In this document: positions 8,275 through 20,566 of the stretch, piece by piece
Layout of the letters: each line of letters opens with the position of its first letter
Numbering within the stretch: the first letter of the stretch is position 1
NCBI RefSeq assembly: GCF_029846715.1
Contig: NZ_JARVWW010000007.1
Coordinates: forward strand, 124,001 to 188,000
DNA: 64,000 nucleotides
From: Bradyrhizobium nivariense
GTDB taxonomy: Bacteria; Pseudomonadota; Alphaproteobacteria; Rhizobiales; Xanthobacteraceae
Direction of reading: 5' to 3'
Position numbers and translations under genes: made by a program
Notes under the pieces: model-generated
The model's input: the letters and a program-made list of their open reading frames with translations, nothing else
Told to the model about the DNA's origin: nothing
Database searches by the model: none

Positions 8275-9582
8275 TCAGGCGCGCGCAGCCTCGCGCGGCC
8301 GGGCCGTAACGACGACGACGTCCGCTCTCGCGCTGTCGACCTGAACCCGGTTGCGGCCCTTGTCCTTGGCGCGATAGCAGGCTGCATCCGCATGCCGCAT
8401 CGCGTCCTCGAGCGTGGTGTTGCCGTCTGCGATGCAGGCAACGCCGATGCTGGCGGTCACCGCAAAGCAGCGATCGTCCCAGGCGAAACTGAACAATTCG
8501 AGCGATCGCCGCAACCGTTCGGCGATGTCGACGACGTTCGAGGGCGGGCACTGCGGCAGGATCAAGCCGAATTCGTCACCGCCGAGCCGGGCCACCAGGT
8601 CATGCGGCCGCCGGTCCTGTTGCAGGAGGCGCGAGATCTGGCAGAGCAGGCGGTCGCCGGCGAGGTGACCGCAGCTGTCGTTGACGTTCTTGAACTGGTC
8701 GAGATCGAGCAGGATCAGGCCCAGCGAACCCGCTGCCGTGTCGTCCAATTCGCTTTGCAGGCGCGCCTCGAACGCACGGCGGTTGGACAGGCCGGTCAGC
8801 CAATCGTGCGATGCCTGCCAGGTCAGGCGATCCTTCTCGGCATGCAAGGCATCCTCGAACGCCTGTCGTTGCAGCACCAATCGCCGCGTGTGCCAGATCA
8901 GGAGCAGGATCAGCGTCACGGCGGTGACGATATTGACGCAAGTCAGCGTCGCCTTGATGGCGCGGGAGCCTTCGCCGAGGACAGTGGAGAACCGGTTGGC
9001 ATGCACCGTGAACTGAATGTTGAGCTCCGAGAGCCGCGACGACAATAATTGCAGGCGGTTGCTGTCCTGAACGGGTCTGTTCTCCAGCTCTGACCGGATG
9101 ACCTCGCCGAACACGCTCAGCTCCAGCAGCATCGGGTCGGTGGCGGTCCACTCGCGGATCGCCTCCTGGAGGAAGCTGACGCGATTGAAGTATCGGAACA
9201 GCCAGATCAATCCCGGCACGTCATCCGGATGGTTGCCGCCTTGCAGGAAGCCGATGCGGGCGGCCTCGACGTCGACCGGATCGCGCTCGAGCGCCCAGCG
9301 CGCGAACTCGTCGCCGATGGGGACGGCAAGCGAGGTCTGGTATTGCGCGAACTGGCTGGCGTCGCCCGAATGCAGATAGAGATTGAGGAAATAGACGGCG
9401 TTCTTCTGCGAGCGCGACCACATCGCCTCGCCCGCGACATAGGCGCGGACCGAGGACATCACCTCCAGGCTGAATCCGGCGATCGTGGCCTGCAGCACGA
9501 CGACCATGACGAAAGGCGAGACGAGCTTGATGACATGAAGGAAACTTCGTCCCTTCGTCGACGTCGCTGTTCTGCGAAACAC
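8275..9582 (-). CDS. Membrane-bound diguanylate cyclase (GGDEF)
   Basis: A 435-residue protein that should make c-di-GMP. The first transmembrane helix is near residues 18-40 (LVSPFVMVVVLQATIAGFSL). A roughly 170-residue extracytoplasmic sensor region with no recognised fold follows, then a second helix (VNIVTAVTLILLLIW), a short linker and a GGDEF domain. The active-site signature GGDEF is intact at 334-338. The inhibitory I-site RxxD is present (RPHD, 325-328) with the canonical five-residue spacing, so product inhibition is expected. No EAL domain. c-di-GMP commonly controls EPS and motility, so a link to the downstream polysaccharide locus is possible but unsupported by linkage. Confidence 0.88.
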   Translation of the reverse strand: MFRRTATSTKGRSFLHVIKLVSPFVMVVVLQATIAGFSLEVMSSVRAYVAGEAMWSRSQKNAVYFLNLYLHSGDASQFAQYQTSLAVPIGDEFARWALERDPVDVEAARIGFLQGGNHPDDVPGLIWLFRYFNRVSFLQEAIREWTATDPMLLELSVFGEVIRSELENRPVQDSNRLQLLSSRLSELNIQFTVHANRFSTVLGEGSRAIKATLTCVNIVTAVTLILLLIWHTRRLVLQRQAFEDALHAEKDRLTWQASHDWLTGLSNRRAFEARLQSELDDTAAGSLGLILLDLDQFKNVNDSCGHLAGDRLLCQISRLLQQDRRPHDLVARLGGDEFGLILPQCPPSNVVDIAERLRRSLELFSFAWDDRCFAVTASIGVACIADGNTTLEDAMRHADAACYRAKDKGRNRVQVDSARADVVVVTARPREAARA

Positions 9583-9829
9583 TTTGCGTTCCCCAAGTCG
9601 CTCGACGACCCCAGCGGAGCGATCCGCTCATAACGCGTATTACGCGTGAAGGGTGCCTAACTCGCCTTGACAATGCCGGGAGATTGCGTCGCAGGGTGAA
9701 GGCGTTGTGAAGCGGATGCTCGCAGATCGTCGCAAATGCCGTCGAACCGGAACTGACGCGGCATCGGCGAGCCGATGTCTCGAATTCGTCTCGCGCAGTT
9801 TACTCGATCGAGAAGAATCGGCTTGGTGT
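9583..9829. promoter_or_regulatory. Upstream region of the GGDEF gene with an ACGCGT inverted pair
   Basis: ACGCGT occurs twice (9633-9638 and 9642-9647) separated by ATT, about 50 bases upstream of the GGDEF start on its promoter side. The pair is symmetric and could be an operator, though ACGCGT is self-palindromic and GC-rich genomes throw up such pairs. Nothing else is recognised in this stretch. Confidence 0.25.
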
Positions 9830-9936
9830 TGGAGCGCTTTCAAGCGAAGTGGATACCGGTTGGCGTGAAGAAAACGCGTCAATGCAGGAGTCTGGAGCTT
9901 CGGTTCCGATTCAATCAGAACCGATAATGCTCTAGA
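9830..9936. repeat. Rhizobial-type dispersed palindromic intergenic repeat (RIME-like)
   Basis: About 105 bases with two dyads. One is CGCTT-TC-AAGCG at 9835-9846; the other is an imperfect palindrome around TCGGTTCCGATT ... AATCAGAACCGA near 9900-9924. The words ATACCGG and AAAACGCG between them resemble the dispersed elements found repeatedly in rhizobial intergenic DNA. It abuts pncB: the TAG stop of pncB (9932-9934, minus strand) lies at its edge. It may act as a terminator or mRNA 3' stabiliser for pncB. Assignment rests on remembered sequence resemblance. Confidence 0.55.
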
Positions 9937-11236
9937 CCAGCACCGGCTTGCGCACCCGACCGACGTCGCCGAACACGCGCAGGTAACGCTCGATCTCCGA
10001 GGGCAGGCCGGTCGCCTTCTCGGGATTGTCGGAGAGCTTGACGGCCGGATGTCCGTCGACCGACGACACCTTGCAGACGATCGAGATCGGATCGAGATTG
10101 ATCGAGTCGTCCGGCGGGCAACCGACGAAATCATTGGTCAGATTGGTGCCCCAGCCGAAGGAGAGCCGCACGCGGCCGCCGAAATGGTGATAGGTCTCCT
10201 CGATCGAGCCGACGTCCATGGCGTCGGAAAACACGAGCAGCTTGTCCCTGGGATTGCGGCCCTTCTGCTCCCACCATTTGATGATCTCCTCGCCGGCCTG
10301 GATCGGCGGCGCGCTGTCGGGACGGAAGCCGGTCCAGTCGGCGACCCATTCCGGCGCATCGCGCAGGAACACCTTGGTGCCGAAAGCGTCGGGCAGCGCG
10401 ATCAGGAGGTTGCCGCCATAGGTCTGGCGCCACTGGTCGAGGATGCGGTAGGGCGCCCAGCGCAATTCCTCGTCGTCCTTGGCGAGCGCCGCGGCGACCA
10501 TCGGCAGCTCATGGGCGTTGGTGCCGATGGCTTCGAGATCATTGTCCATCGCGAGCAGCACGTTGGAGGTGCCGATGAAGGACGGGCCCAGGCCTTCCTT
10601 CACGGCCTCCACGCACCAGCGCTGCCAGAGGAAGCCATGGCGGCGACGGGTGCCGAAATCGGAGAGCCGGAGGTTCTCCAGCTTGCGCAGCCGCTCCACC
10701 TTGGTCCACAGCTTGGCCTTGGCGCGGGCATAGAGCACGTCGAGTTCGAAGCGGCCGCGGTCCTTCATCGCTGCGCGCGAGCGCAATTCGTTGAGGATGG
10801 CGAGCGCAGGAATCTCCCACATCGTGGTATGGCTCCACGGCCCATGGAAGTGCAGCTCGTACTGGCCTTCGACCTTGCGCAGCTCGTATTCGGGCAGCCG
10901 GAATTCGGCGAGCCAGCGGATGAAGTCCGCCGAGAACATGTGGGTCTTGCCGTAGAAGGTGTTACCGGCAAGCCAGATCAGCTCTTTCTTGGTGAAGCGG
11001 ATGGTGCGGGCGTGGTCGAGCTGGGCGCGCAGCTCGCCCTCGTCGATGATCTCGGCGAGCCGTACATGGCGCGAGCGGTTGATGACCGAGAAGGTCACCT
11101 GCTGATTCGGGTAGGCTTCCCGAATCATTTGTAACATCAATAGCTTGTAGAAGTCGGTATCAAGCAGGCTGCGGATGATGGGATCCAGCCGCCAGCTGTG
11201 ATTGTAGGTCCGGCTTGCAATGTCGGTCACGGTCAT
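9932..11236 (-). CDS. pncB: Nicotinate phosphoribosyltransferase
   Basis: A 434-residue enzyme of the Preiss-Handler NAD salvage pathway, converting nicotinate and PRPP to nicotinate mononucleotide with ATP-stimulated turnover. The N-terminus has [24 protein letters not shown] (192-200) and GTSN (222-225) contact substrates. His242 in TNAHELPM is the autophosphorylated histidine. Length and motifs fit the proteobacterial PncB family exactly. It is a single-gene unit, with a palindromic repeat at its 3' end and a decayed locus upstream. Confidence 0.95.
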   Translation of the reverse strand: MTVTDIASRTYNHSWRLDPIIRSLLDTDFYKLLMLQMIREAYPNQQVTFSVINRSRHVRLAEIIDEGELRAQLDHARTIRFTKKELIWLAGNTFYGKTHMFSADFIRWLAEFRLPEYELRKVEGQYELHFHGPWSHTTMWEIPALAILNELRSRAAMKDRGRFELDVLYARAKAKLWTKVERLRKLENLRLSDFGTRRRHGFLWQRWCVEAVKEGLGPSFIGTSNVLLAMDNDLEAIGTNAHELPMVAAALAKDDEELRWAPYRILDQWRQTYGGNLLIALPDAFGTKVFLRDAPEWVADWTGFRPDSAPPIQAGEEIIKWWEQKGRNPRDKLLVFSDAMDVGSIEETYHHFGGRVRLSFGWGTNLTNDFVGCPPDDSINLDPISIVCKVSSVDGHPAVKLSDNPEKATGLPSEIERYLRVFGDVGRVRKPVLV

Positions 11237-11338
11237 GAGGGAATTCTAGCGTGGCTGCCCCTGCGCAACCAGTGGGTTTGGCGAAGGGCAGGGCACCGCC
11301 TGGCACCCGGCGAGGGTGCAACCCCGGGGCCAAGCACG

Positions 11339-11487
11339 TCAGCTGCGGTGAAATAATTCCTTGGTCCGGCGCAGCGGCGCCGTCAGCCTCCAGGAGGTCG
11401 AGCTTCGGACCGCCGCCAGTTGCGCACGCGCATCGTCCCTCTCCGCCAAAAATCCGTGCCGTTCGGCCGCAACGTGCGAGTGAGTCA
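11339..11487 (-). pseudogene. C-terminal remnant of a glycosyltransferase-like protein
   Basis: In a frame different from the upstream fragment, the last about 45 codons read AERHGFLAERDDARAQLAA, then SSTSWRLTAPLRRTKELF and a TGA. The coiled ERD-xAxL stretch followed by SWRLTAPLR is a hallmark of the C-terminal tails of rhizobial polysaccharide glycosyltransferases and related proteins. No start, no catalytic domain and no ribosome site are present, so this is a broken 3' end, joined to the remnant at 11488-12056. Confidence 0.5.
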
Positions 11488-12056
11488 GAGCCGGTGGTTT
11501 TGCCTCCCTCGCCGTAACGGAACTGGCCGCCGATGTGCCAGGGAGACCCGGCGAAGCGATGGTCGAAGCCGATTGCCGCTTCCCAACCGACCTTCGGCGT
11601 CTGGTCGAATAGGCCGACGGGGCCGGGACCGTAAGTGCTGGACACAGGATCCCCGCCGCTCCAGATCGCGCCGCCTTCGATCCAGGCCCTGAACTGCCCC
11701 GGGCCAGCAAGCGGTGGCGCCTTGACCGGCAGGTCGGCAGGCATAGGCCTGCAAGGGTTTCTGGCCTGTTGCGAAACAGCCGCCACGGCTGGGAATGCGG
11801 AGTTGTCCTAGTGCGACCGGGCTCCGGTCCTGGCAGGTTCGGTCATTGCGTGTGCGCCTTGCGATTCCAGCCGCGTATTCTCTTCGCGCAGCTGCTGGTT
11901 CGCGCGCAACGCGGCGTTTTCCTTGCGAATTGCGGCGTTCTGCCTTTCCAGCACCTCGAGGCGCGCATGGACGTCTTCGATTTGTCCGGCGGTGGCGCTG
12001 GTGGCCCTCAATGCCGCGATCGCGCCGAGCATAAGCGCCGCAAGATTCTTTTTCAT
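11488..12056 (-). pseudogene. Decayed outer-membrane beta-barrel protein (premature TAG, lost C-terminus)
   Basis: The frame opens with a ribosomal start and a signal peptide (MKKNLAALMLGAIAALRA), then a coiled coil (ARLEVLERQNAAIRKENAAL). It hits an in-frame TAG at 11808-11810. The same frame continues past the stop with barrel-like sequence: DLPVKAPPLAGPGQFRAW, GGAIWSGGDPV, TPKVGWEAAIGFDHRFAG and QFRYGEGGKTTG. This resembles the outer-membrane proteins common in Bradyrhizobium, whose N-terminal coil precedes a beta-barrel. Similarity stops near 11490, where the frame runs into unrelated sequence. One nonsense codon plus a missing barrel end make a functional product unlikely. Confidence 0.6.
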
Positions 12057-12201
12057 TATATCCACCTCGTCGCACCAGTTGCGCGACCGTGGCGCGGAAA
12101 CGCGGACCGTGCATCAACCGTTCGGTTGAACTCGACCGGCTACCGCGCTCGGAGAGTCGTTTCCGGATTTGAGTGTGGCCTATGCGCCGCAGCCGGCGTG
12201 T

Positions 12202-13131
12202 TCAGCCGCCCGCGGCCGTCGCCGTGATGATCTCGAGCTGGTTCCTGATCCAGCGGTGGGCCGGATCCTTCTGATAGCGCTGGTGCCAGACCATAAACAT
12301 CGGCAGCTCGGCCAGGGTTCGCGTGCGCGAGGCCAGCGGTATCCGCGTTTGCGCGAAGCCGTGCATCACGCCGGGCGCCAGCAGGCTCGGCATGCTCGCC
12401 AGCATCTGCGAGCCGCGCAGGAAGGACGGCACGCCGGAGAAGCTCGGCACGGAGATCGCGATGTCGCGGTGGAAGCCATTGGCCGCCAGCCGGCGATCGA
12501 AGTCGAGCCGCTCATTGTCGGTGTAGACCACCGTGATATGGCGCGCCGCGAGATAGGCGCTGCGGCTGGCCGGCGCGGCACGCGCCTTGGCGTCGTAGTA
12601 ACAGACGTAATGGTCCTGGAGCAGCCGCTTCTGCACGATGTCCACGCCGGATGGCGGCAGCGGCGTGATCAGGAGATCGCAGCGGTTTTCGCGCAGCATC
12701 GCGGGCGAGGGCGACTGCGAGGGGATCACGCGCAGGTTCAGGTTCTTCACGCGTGCGGCGACATGATCGAAGAACCGCGGCAGCAGCAGGTCGCGCTGAA
12801 AGTCATTGGCGGCGATCGTCAGCGACAGCTGGGCCTGCGCCGCCTCGAAGCTGACGCCGCCGGCAAAGCTGCGCATCTCGTCGATCAGCGCGCGCGCTTT
12901 CGCGGCCAACGCCTGGGCGTGCGCCGTGGCGACGATGCCGCGGCCGGATTTTGCGAACAGCGGATCGCCCGCGATCCGCCGCAGCTTGTTCAGGGCGTGG
13001 CTGACCGCCGATTGCGTCAGGCCGAGCCGCGTGGCCGCTGCCGTCACCGAACCTTCCTCCAGCACGGCGAGGAACAGTTCGAGGGCGTGGCCGTCGAGGG
13101 CCAAATGATCGATTTTTTTCATGGAATTCAT
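12202..13131 (-). CDS. LysR-family regulator, divergent from pcaHG
   Basis: A 309-residue LTTR. The N-terminal winged helix-turn-helix reads ALELFLAVLEEGSVTAAATR then LGLTQSAVSHALNKLR, followed by GDPLFAKSGRGIVAT, of the NodD-like subgroup. The C-terminal periplasmic-binding-protein-like domain senses the inducer. It lies back to back with pcaH and an LTTR-type dyad is in the 95-base gap, so control of protocatechuate cleavage is likely. It is not obviously PcaQ, whose known box (ATAACC-N4-GGTTAA) is not seen. Start alternatives are 13131, 13122 or an upstream 13221; none has a clear ribosome site. Confidence 0.85.
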   Translation of the reverse strand: MNSMKKIDHLALDGHALELFLAVLEEGSVTAAATRLGLTQSAVSHALNKLRRIAGDPLFAKSGRGIVATAHAQALAAKARALIDEMRSFAGGVSFEAAQAQLSLTIAANDFQRDLLLPRFFDHVAARVKNLNLRVIPSQSPSPAMLRENRCDLLITPLPPSGVDIVQKRLLQDHYVCYYDAKARAAPASRSAYLAARHITVVYTDNERLDFDRRLAANGFHRDIAISVPSFSGVPSFLRGSQMLASMPSLLAPGVMHGFAQTRIPLASRTRTLAELPMFMVWHQRYQKDPAHRWIRNQLEIITATAAGG

Positions 13132-13140
13132 TATAATCGA

Positions 13141-14012
<872 letters not shown>

Positions 14013-14016
14013 GTCC

Positions 14017-14643
14017 ATGCCGCAGCTGCTCAACTATCTCAAGGAAACCGCCTCGCAGACTGCCGGGCCCTACGTCCATATCGGCCTAATCCCGGCCATG
14101 GCCGGCTTCGACATTTTTGAGAAGAATTTTTCCAACGTGCTGGTGACGCCGAATACCAAGGGCGAGTGCATCACACTGGAAGGCAACGTGGTCGACGGCA
14201 GCGGCACGCCGCTGCGCGACGTGCTCCTGGAGATATGGCAGGCCAACGCGGCCGGCCGCTACAACCATCCGGCCGATCGCTCCGCCGGCCGGCTGGAGGA
14301 GGATTTTCGCGGCTGGGGCCGCGCCGGCTCGGATTTCGAGAGCGGGCTGGTGACGTTCGACACCATCAAGCCCGGCGCCATCACAGATAAAGCGGGCCGC
14401 AAATGCGCGCCGCATGTCAACCTCTGGATCGTCGCGCGCGGCATCAACATCGGCCTCAACACGCGCCTCTATTTTTCGGACGAAGAGGCCGCCAACGCCA
14501 TCGATCCCGTGCTCAACCTGGTCGAACCCGCGGTGCGGCGCAAGACGCTGATTGCCACGCGCAACGAGCGCGCCGGCAAGGTCGTGTACTCCTTCACGAT
14601 CAATTTGCAGGGGCCGGAAGAGACTGTTTTCTTCGACGTCTGA
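14017..14643 (+). CDS. pcaG: Protocatechuate 3,4-dioxygenase, alpha subunit
   Basis: A 208-residue structural partner of PcaH; the two assemble as (alpha-beta-Fe) multimers. The core intradiol fold is visible: LLEIWQANAAGRYNHPADRS, GWGRAGSDFESG and APHVNLWIVARGINIGL. As expected for the alpha subunit, the iron-binding His pair is replaced (HVN instead of HIH). The start at 14017 follows AGGGA in the pcaH stop region; an upstream extension inside pcaH is unlikely. It ends 15 bases before the convergent NYN gene. Confidence 0.95.
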   Translation: MPQLLNYLKETASQTAGPYVHIGLIPAMAGFDIFEKNFSNVLVTPNTKGECITLEGNVVDGSGTPLRDVLLEIWQANAAGRYNHPADRSAGRLEEDFRGWGRAGSDFESGLVTFDTIKPGAITDKAGRKCAPHVNLWIVARGINIGLNTRLYFSDEEAANAIDPVLNLVEPAVRRKTLIATRNERAGKVVYSFTINLQGPEETVFFDV

Positions 14644-14658
14644 CGATCCGACGTCGTC

Positions 14659-15279
14659 CTATGGGATCATTCCACCCGGTCGCCTCGATTGATCTCCGCG
14701 TGCGGTGAATTGCGGTGGTTGTTGACGCATCTCGCGCGATCCCGGCCGGTCCGCCGGATCGCGCCCCACACTTGCCTTCAGTTCTCCCAAGTCAATGAAG
14801 ATGTCCGCTTGCCGGCGCAGTTCGTCGGCGACCATGGGCGGCTGGGTGGCCAGCGTAGAGACGACTGTTACGCGCACGCCACGGCGTTGCACGGCTTCCA
14901 CCAGCGAACGAAAATCTCCATCGCCCGAGAACAACACGATCTGATCGACGTGCTCGGCAAGCTCCATCGCTTTCACGGCGAGTTCCACATCCATGCTGCC
15001 CTTCACCTTGCGGCGGCCGGTGGTGGCGTCGACGAACTCCTTGGTGAGCTTGGTGACGACGGTATACCCGTTATAGTCGAGCCAATCGATCAACGGGCGG
15101 ATTGACGAATATTCCTGATCCTCGATGACGGTCGTATAGTAGAAGGCCCGCAGCAACACACCTCGGCCGCGAAATTCGCCGAGCAGACGCCTGTAATCGA
15201 TCTCGAAACCGAGCGCCTTGGAGGTGGCATGGAGATTGGAGCCATCGATGAAGAGTGCGATCTTCTCAAACGAAGACAT
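14659..15279 (-). CDS. NYN-domain (LabA/DUF88) putative ribonuclease
   Basis: A 206-residue cytoplasmic protein of the PIN-like NYN fold. Acidic metal-binding residues are visible: FIDGSN (first Asp), SMDVELAVKAM and LFSGDGDFRSLVEA, the three hallmark positions of the family. The C-terminal 40 residues are polar and probably disordered. The family includes LabA proteins and RNA-processing nucleases. It sits tail to tail with pcaG and is unlikely to take part in aromatic catabolism. Start at 15279 (MSSFEKIALFIDG); a TTG three codons upstream is less likely. Confidence 0.85.
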   Translation of the reverse strand: MSSFEKIALFIDGSNLHATSKALGFEIDYRRLLGEFRGRGVLLRAFYYTTVIEDQEYSSIRPLIDWLDYNGYTVVTKLTKEFVDATTGRRKVKGSMDVELAVKAMELAEHVDQIVLFSGDGDFRSLVEAVQRRGVRVTVVSTLATQPPMVADELRRQADIFIDLGELKASVGRDPADRPGSREMRQQPPQFTARGDQSRRPGGMIP

Positions 15280-15579
15280 TATGCACAAATCCCAAGTTTC
15301 GCATGGAAGCCGGCAGTTTCGACCGCGAAGGCCCGATGTGTCGGCCGGAAAACAAAAGTCGCGGCGGGCCTAAAAAAAGCGGCGCAGACGACCGGACAGG
15401 GGGTGGCCGTCTTGCGCCAAGGTTAGGGAGGTCTCATGCCCACCAGCGCCAGGGCGCCGAATGCAGCCACGTTAAGGCGCGCGCGTTCCAGGCTCAATTG
15501 TACGGAGGTAAACGGCCCATATCCAAAGGGTTGGACGCTCTATACGAAGGTAAGTGGGAGGCGCCGGCCTGCGGCACCA
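15280..15579. other. Intergenic region, no gene seen
   Basis: 300 bases between the NYN gene start and the AraC gene stop, so it should contain the promoter of the NYN gene. Open frames on the plus strand have no ribosome site or protein-like composition. No palindrome stands out. Confidence 0.4.
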
Positions 15580-17721
<2,142 letters not shown>

Positions 17722-17728
17722 GACGCCG

Positions 17729-19879
17729 CTACTTCCCTTCCAGCGTGTTCACCGGCGTCCAGTCGGCCGGCGGTGGGTTCGCCGCCAATGCCCGGGCACG
17801 CCTGGCAAAATATCGGCACGGCGGATCGTCGCCGGCCGCGCTTTCGAACAAATCGGCGGCTTGCGCGAAGTCGCGTGCCCGCCAGCACGCAAGACCCTTG
17901 GCGTAGATTGCCGCGCGCACGCCTTGCTCCTGCGTTTCCCGGTTCATGTCCGCCAGCGGCTCGTACACCCTGATCGGCTCGTCACGTCCCTGCACTCTGA
18001 CCGTATCCAGCTCGCGCCAGGTATAGGTGCCGCGGCTCTGGCTCACTGTCATTTCCGAGGCCATGATCGTCGTGCCGAAATATTTGTTGGCGCCTTCAAG
18101 GCGCGAGGCGAGGTTCACGGTGTCGCTCATGACGGTGTAGTTGAAGCGCCGGCGCGAGCCGATATTGCCAACCACGGCTTCGCCGCTGTTCAGCCCGATG
18201 CGGTGAGCGAGGCGGCGGCCCTGGAACGCGGGGTGGCTTCGGTTCAGTTCTTCCAGCTTGTCGCGGCATTGAAGCGCGGCAGCGATCGCGTTGCGTGCAT
18301 GATCGGGATCGTCGGCCGGGGCGCCGAACATCGCGACGACGGAATCGCCGATATATTTGTCGACATAGCCGCCATGGCTTTCGATGATGTCGGTCATCGC
18401 GGACAGATAGTCGTTCATCAATGCGACCAGCTCGCCCGGCGTCATCTTCTCGGCGATCGAGGAGAAACCGCTGAGGTCGGAGAAGAACATCGTGATGTTG
18501 CGCATCTCCCCGCCGAGCGCCGGCATCTTGCCGGAGGCAACCATGCTGTTGATCACTTCGGGCGCGAGATAGAACGCAAAGCTCCTGCGCAGGAAGCGTT
18601 CCTCGCGGTCGGCGATGACGAAGCGGTAGCCGGTCATCATCGCGAGTGCGGCGAGACTCGCAAGCACTGGCTCGGTCAGGGGGAGGGCAAACGCATGGAC
18701 GAAGGTGCCGACGGCGACGGCGGTGTAGGCGGCGGTCAGTGCGAGCCAGGTGAGCATCGCGCCGCTCGGGGCGAGCAGGCAGGCCGCGCAGGCAATGATC
18801 GCGGCGAACACAATCGTCAGAATCATCCGCAGCGGCAAGCCGAGCTCGGTGACGGCGTCGTGCTCCATCAGATTTCGGACCACCGTTGCGTGAACGAAAA
18901 CGCCGGCGATGTCGCTGCGGGCCTTCTGCGCGGTGCTCGCCGGCGCGGGCAAGGCGCATCGTTGCGCCGGTGTCCCGTCATATCCGCCGGACAAGTGCAT
19001 CGAGGTCAACTTGCGGTCATCGAAGGTGAGGATGCTGCCGAGCAGCACGACCTTGCCGTCGAAGGCGCGGCGGAAGAAGTCGCGGTCGCCTTTTTCGACG
19101 CAGGCGCGCAGATCGGCGAAGGAGAAAGTTGGAATGTCGCGGCCCTGCCCTCGAAAATTGAGCGTCAGCGTATTCGGCACCGCGCTCGGAATTGCATAAC
19201 GGGACAATTCGGTCGCACCGTACGGTGCAATCCCGGGCTTTCCGCCGAGCGCGCGCGCGGCGAGCTCGACCGCCATCGTGGGAACCGGCTTGCCGTCGAT
19301 GGAAAAGCTCAGCGGCATCCGCCGGATCACGTCGTCGGTGTCGGTATGGACGTTGAGGGCGCGGACAGCGTTCTTCACCGCAAGTCGCTGTGCGGGGTAA
19401 GGCGCGTCGGGATGGTCGTTGCTCAGGATCTCGCCGAGCACCAGCTTGCCGTTGTCGGAGAGTTGCAGCAGCGCGATCAGGTAATCCCGGTCAAATCCCT
19501 TCATGCGGGCGCCGAGCGGCGCGTCGCCAAACGGGATTTCCGATTGCTCGATCGAGCTCGGAAAGATCACGTCGAACCCGATCACCTTGGCGCCGCCGTC
19601 GGTGATGCTCCCGAGCACCCGGCCGATCTCGCGCGTCCATGTCTGGGTCGGCGAGCCCTTGAACGGCGGAGTGTCGTAGGTCTCGCCGTCGATGGCCACG
19701 ACGACGACCGGCGATGTCGCGGGATCGCGGTAGTCGCCGACGAGCTTGCCGCGCAACGCCGTGAGGATGTCGAGCGAAAGGCCTTGCAGCGTGCTGAGCG
19801 GCGGGGACGTCAAGACCGCGCCCGCAACGAGCGCGATCAGGATCGCCGCAACGATGTCCCGTCCCCCGATCCTTCGCAT
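17729..19879 (-). CDS. CHASE2-domain class III adenylate/guanylate cyclase
   Basis: A 716-residue membrane sensor enzyme. After one N-terminal helix comes an extracytoplasmic CHASE2 domain (about 35-350; VVVVAIDGETYDTPP, IGFDVIFPSS, GKVVLLGSILTFDDRKLTS). Three transmembrane helices follow (LGLPLRMILTIVFAAIIACA onward), then a class III cyclase domain with both metal-binding aspartates (FFSDLSGFSS and YIGDSVVAMFG) and RFNYTVMSDTVNLASRLEG. The last 70 residues form a helical tail. It lies 18 bases behind a FecR-domain gene, an association common in alphaproteobacteria. The product (cAMP or cGMP) and the signal are not readable. Confidence 0.88.
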   Translation of the reverse strand: MRRIGGRDIVAAILIALVAGAVLTSPPLSTLQGLSLDILTALRGKLVGDYRDPATSPVVVVAIDGETYDTPPFKGSPTQTWTREIGRVLGSITDGGAKVIGFDVIFPSSIEQSEIPFGDAPLGARMKGFDRDYLIALLQLSDNGKLVLGEILSNDHPDAPYPAQRLAVKNAVRALNVHTDTDDVIRRMPLSFSIDGKPVPTMAVELAARALGGKPGIAPYGATELSRYAIPSAVPNTLTLNFRGQGRDIPTFSFADLRACVEKGDRDFFRRAFDGKVVLLGSILTFDDRKLTSMHLSGGYDGTPAQRCALPAPASTAQKARSDIAGVFVHATVVRNLMEHDAVTELGLPLRMILTIVFAAIIACAACLLAPSGAMLTWLALTAAYTAVAVGTFVHAFALPLTEPVLASLAALAMMTGYRFVIADREERFLRRSFAFYLAPEVINSMVASGKMPALGGEMRNITMFFSDLSGFSSIAEKMTPGELVALMNDYLSAMTDIIESHGGYVDKYIGDSVVAMFGAPADDPDHARNAIAAALQCRDKLEELNRSHPAFQGRRLAHRIGLNSGEAVVGNIGSRRRFNYTVMSDTVNLASRLEGANKYFGTTIMASEMTVSQSRGTYTWRELDTVRVQGRDEPIRVYEPLADMNRETQEQGVRAAIYAKGLACWRARDFAQAADLFESAAGDDPPCRYFARRARALAANPPPADWTPVNTLEGK

Positions 19880-19897
19880 CGCCGCGTCGCAGACCGC

Positions 19898-20566
19898 CTA
19901 TTCGAGCCGCAGCAGGCGGCCGACGATCGGCGTCGGCGATGACGTGGCACTGGCATCGACCTGGAAGGCGTAGCGCTTGGCGCCGAGAATGGCGAGATAG
20001 CTGCCGCCCGGGGTCAGCGACTTTCCGGCCTTGGCGAAGTCGTAGAATTTTCCGCCGATCATGATGTCATTCACCAGCGGGACGCTGATCGTGGGCTCCT
20101 TGCTATCCGTGCGTTCGATCACCAGCGTGCTGCCGCTCTTGGCTTGCACCAGCGGCGCGACGCCGTAGAGCGTCGGCAGCTTGGCCGGCGCGCCCTTGGC
20201 GTCCGAGCGCATGGTGCGGAAGGTGGTAGCCGCACTCTGGTTGGCTTCGCGTTCGGACAGTTTAGCCGCATTGGTATCGCAGGGGACCTTCTCCCGCTTG
20301 ACCTCGCCGAGCTGCACGGTGCTCTGCTCGGCGCCGACCAGGACGACGCCTTCGCTGATGGTCTCGCGCTGGCAGGATTTGAGATAGCTGAGCGTAATGC
20401 TCGCCTTGGGCCCGAGCTTGATGATCTTGCCCGGCGCGACATAGTCCATGAACGCGATGCCGTCGACCTTGCCTTGCACATCCTCGACGATCGCGGCCGG
20501 GGTCTCCGCCAGGGCGGGGACCGCAAGACAGAACGCGCCGACAACGGCGCCGATCAGGCTTCTCAT
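19898..20566 (-). CDS. FecR-domain periplasmic protein
   Basis: A 222-residue secreted protein: signal peptide MRSLIGAVVGAFCLAVPALA cleaved before ETPAAIVEDVQG. It then has a FecR-type beta domain (GKIIKLGPKASITLSYLKSC, EGVVLVGAEQSTVQLGEV). It precedes the CHASE2 cyclase by 18 bases in the same operon, so it may present a periplasmic or cell-wall signal to the CHASE2 domain (inference). The ATG at 20566 is preceded by GGATGAGA, which favours it over the ATG at 20578. Confidence 0.75.
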   Translation of the reverse strand: MRSLIGAVVGAFCLAVPALAETPAAIVEDVQGKVDGIAFMDYVAPGKIIKLGPKASITLSYLKSCQRETISEGVVLVGAEQSTVQLGEVKREKVPCDTNAAKLSEREANQSAATTFRTMRSDAKGAPAKLPTLYGVAPLVQAKSGSTLVIERTDSKEPTISVPLVNDIMIGGKFYDFAKAGKSLTPGGSYLAILGAKRYAFQVDASATSSPTPIVGRLLRLE

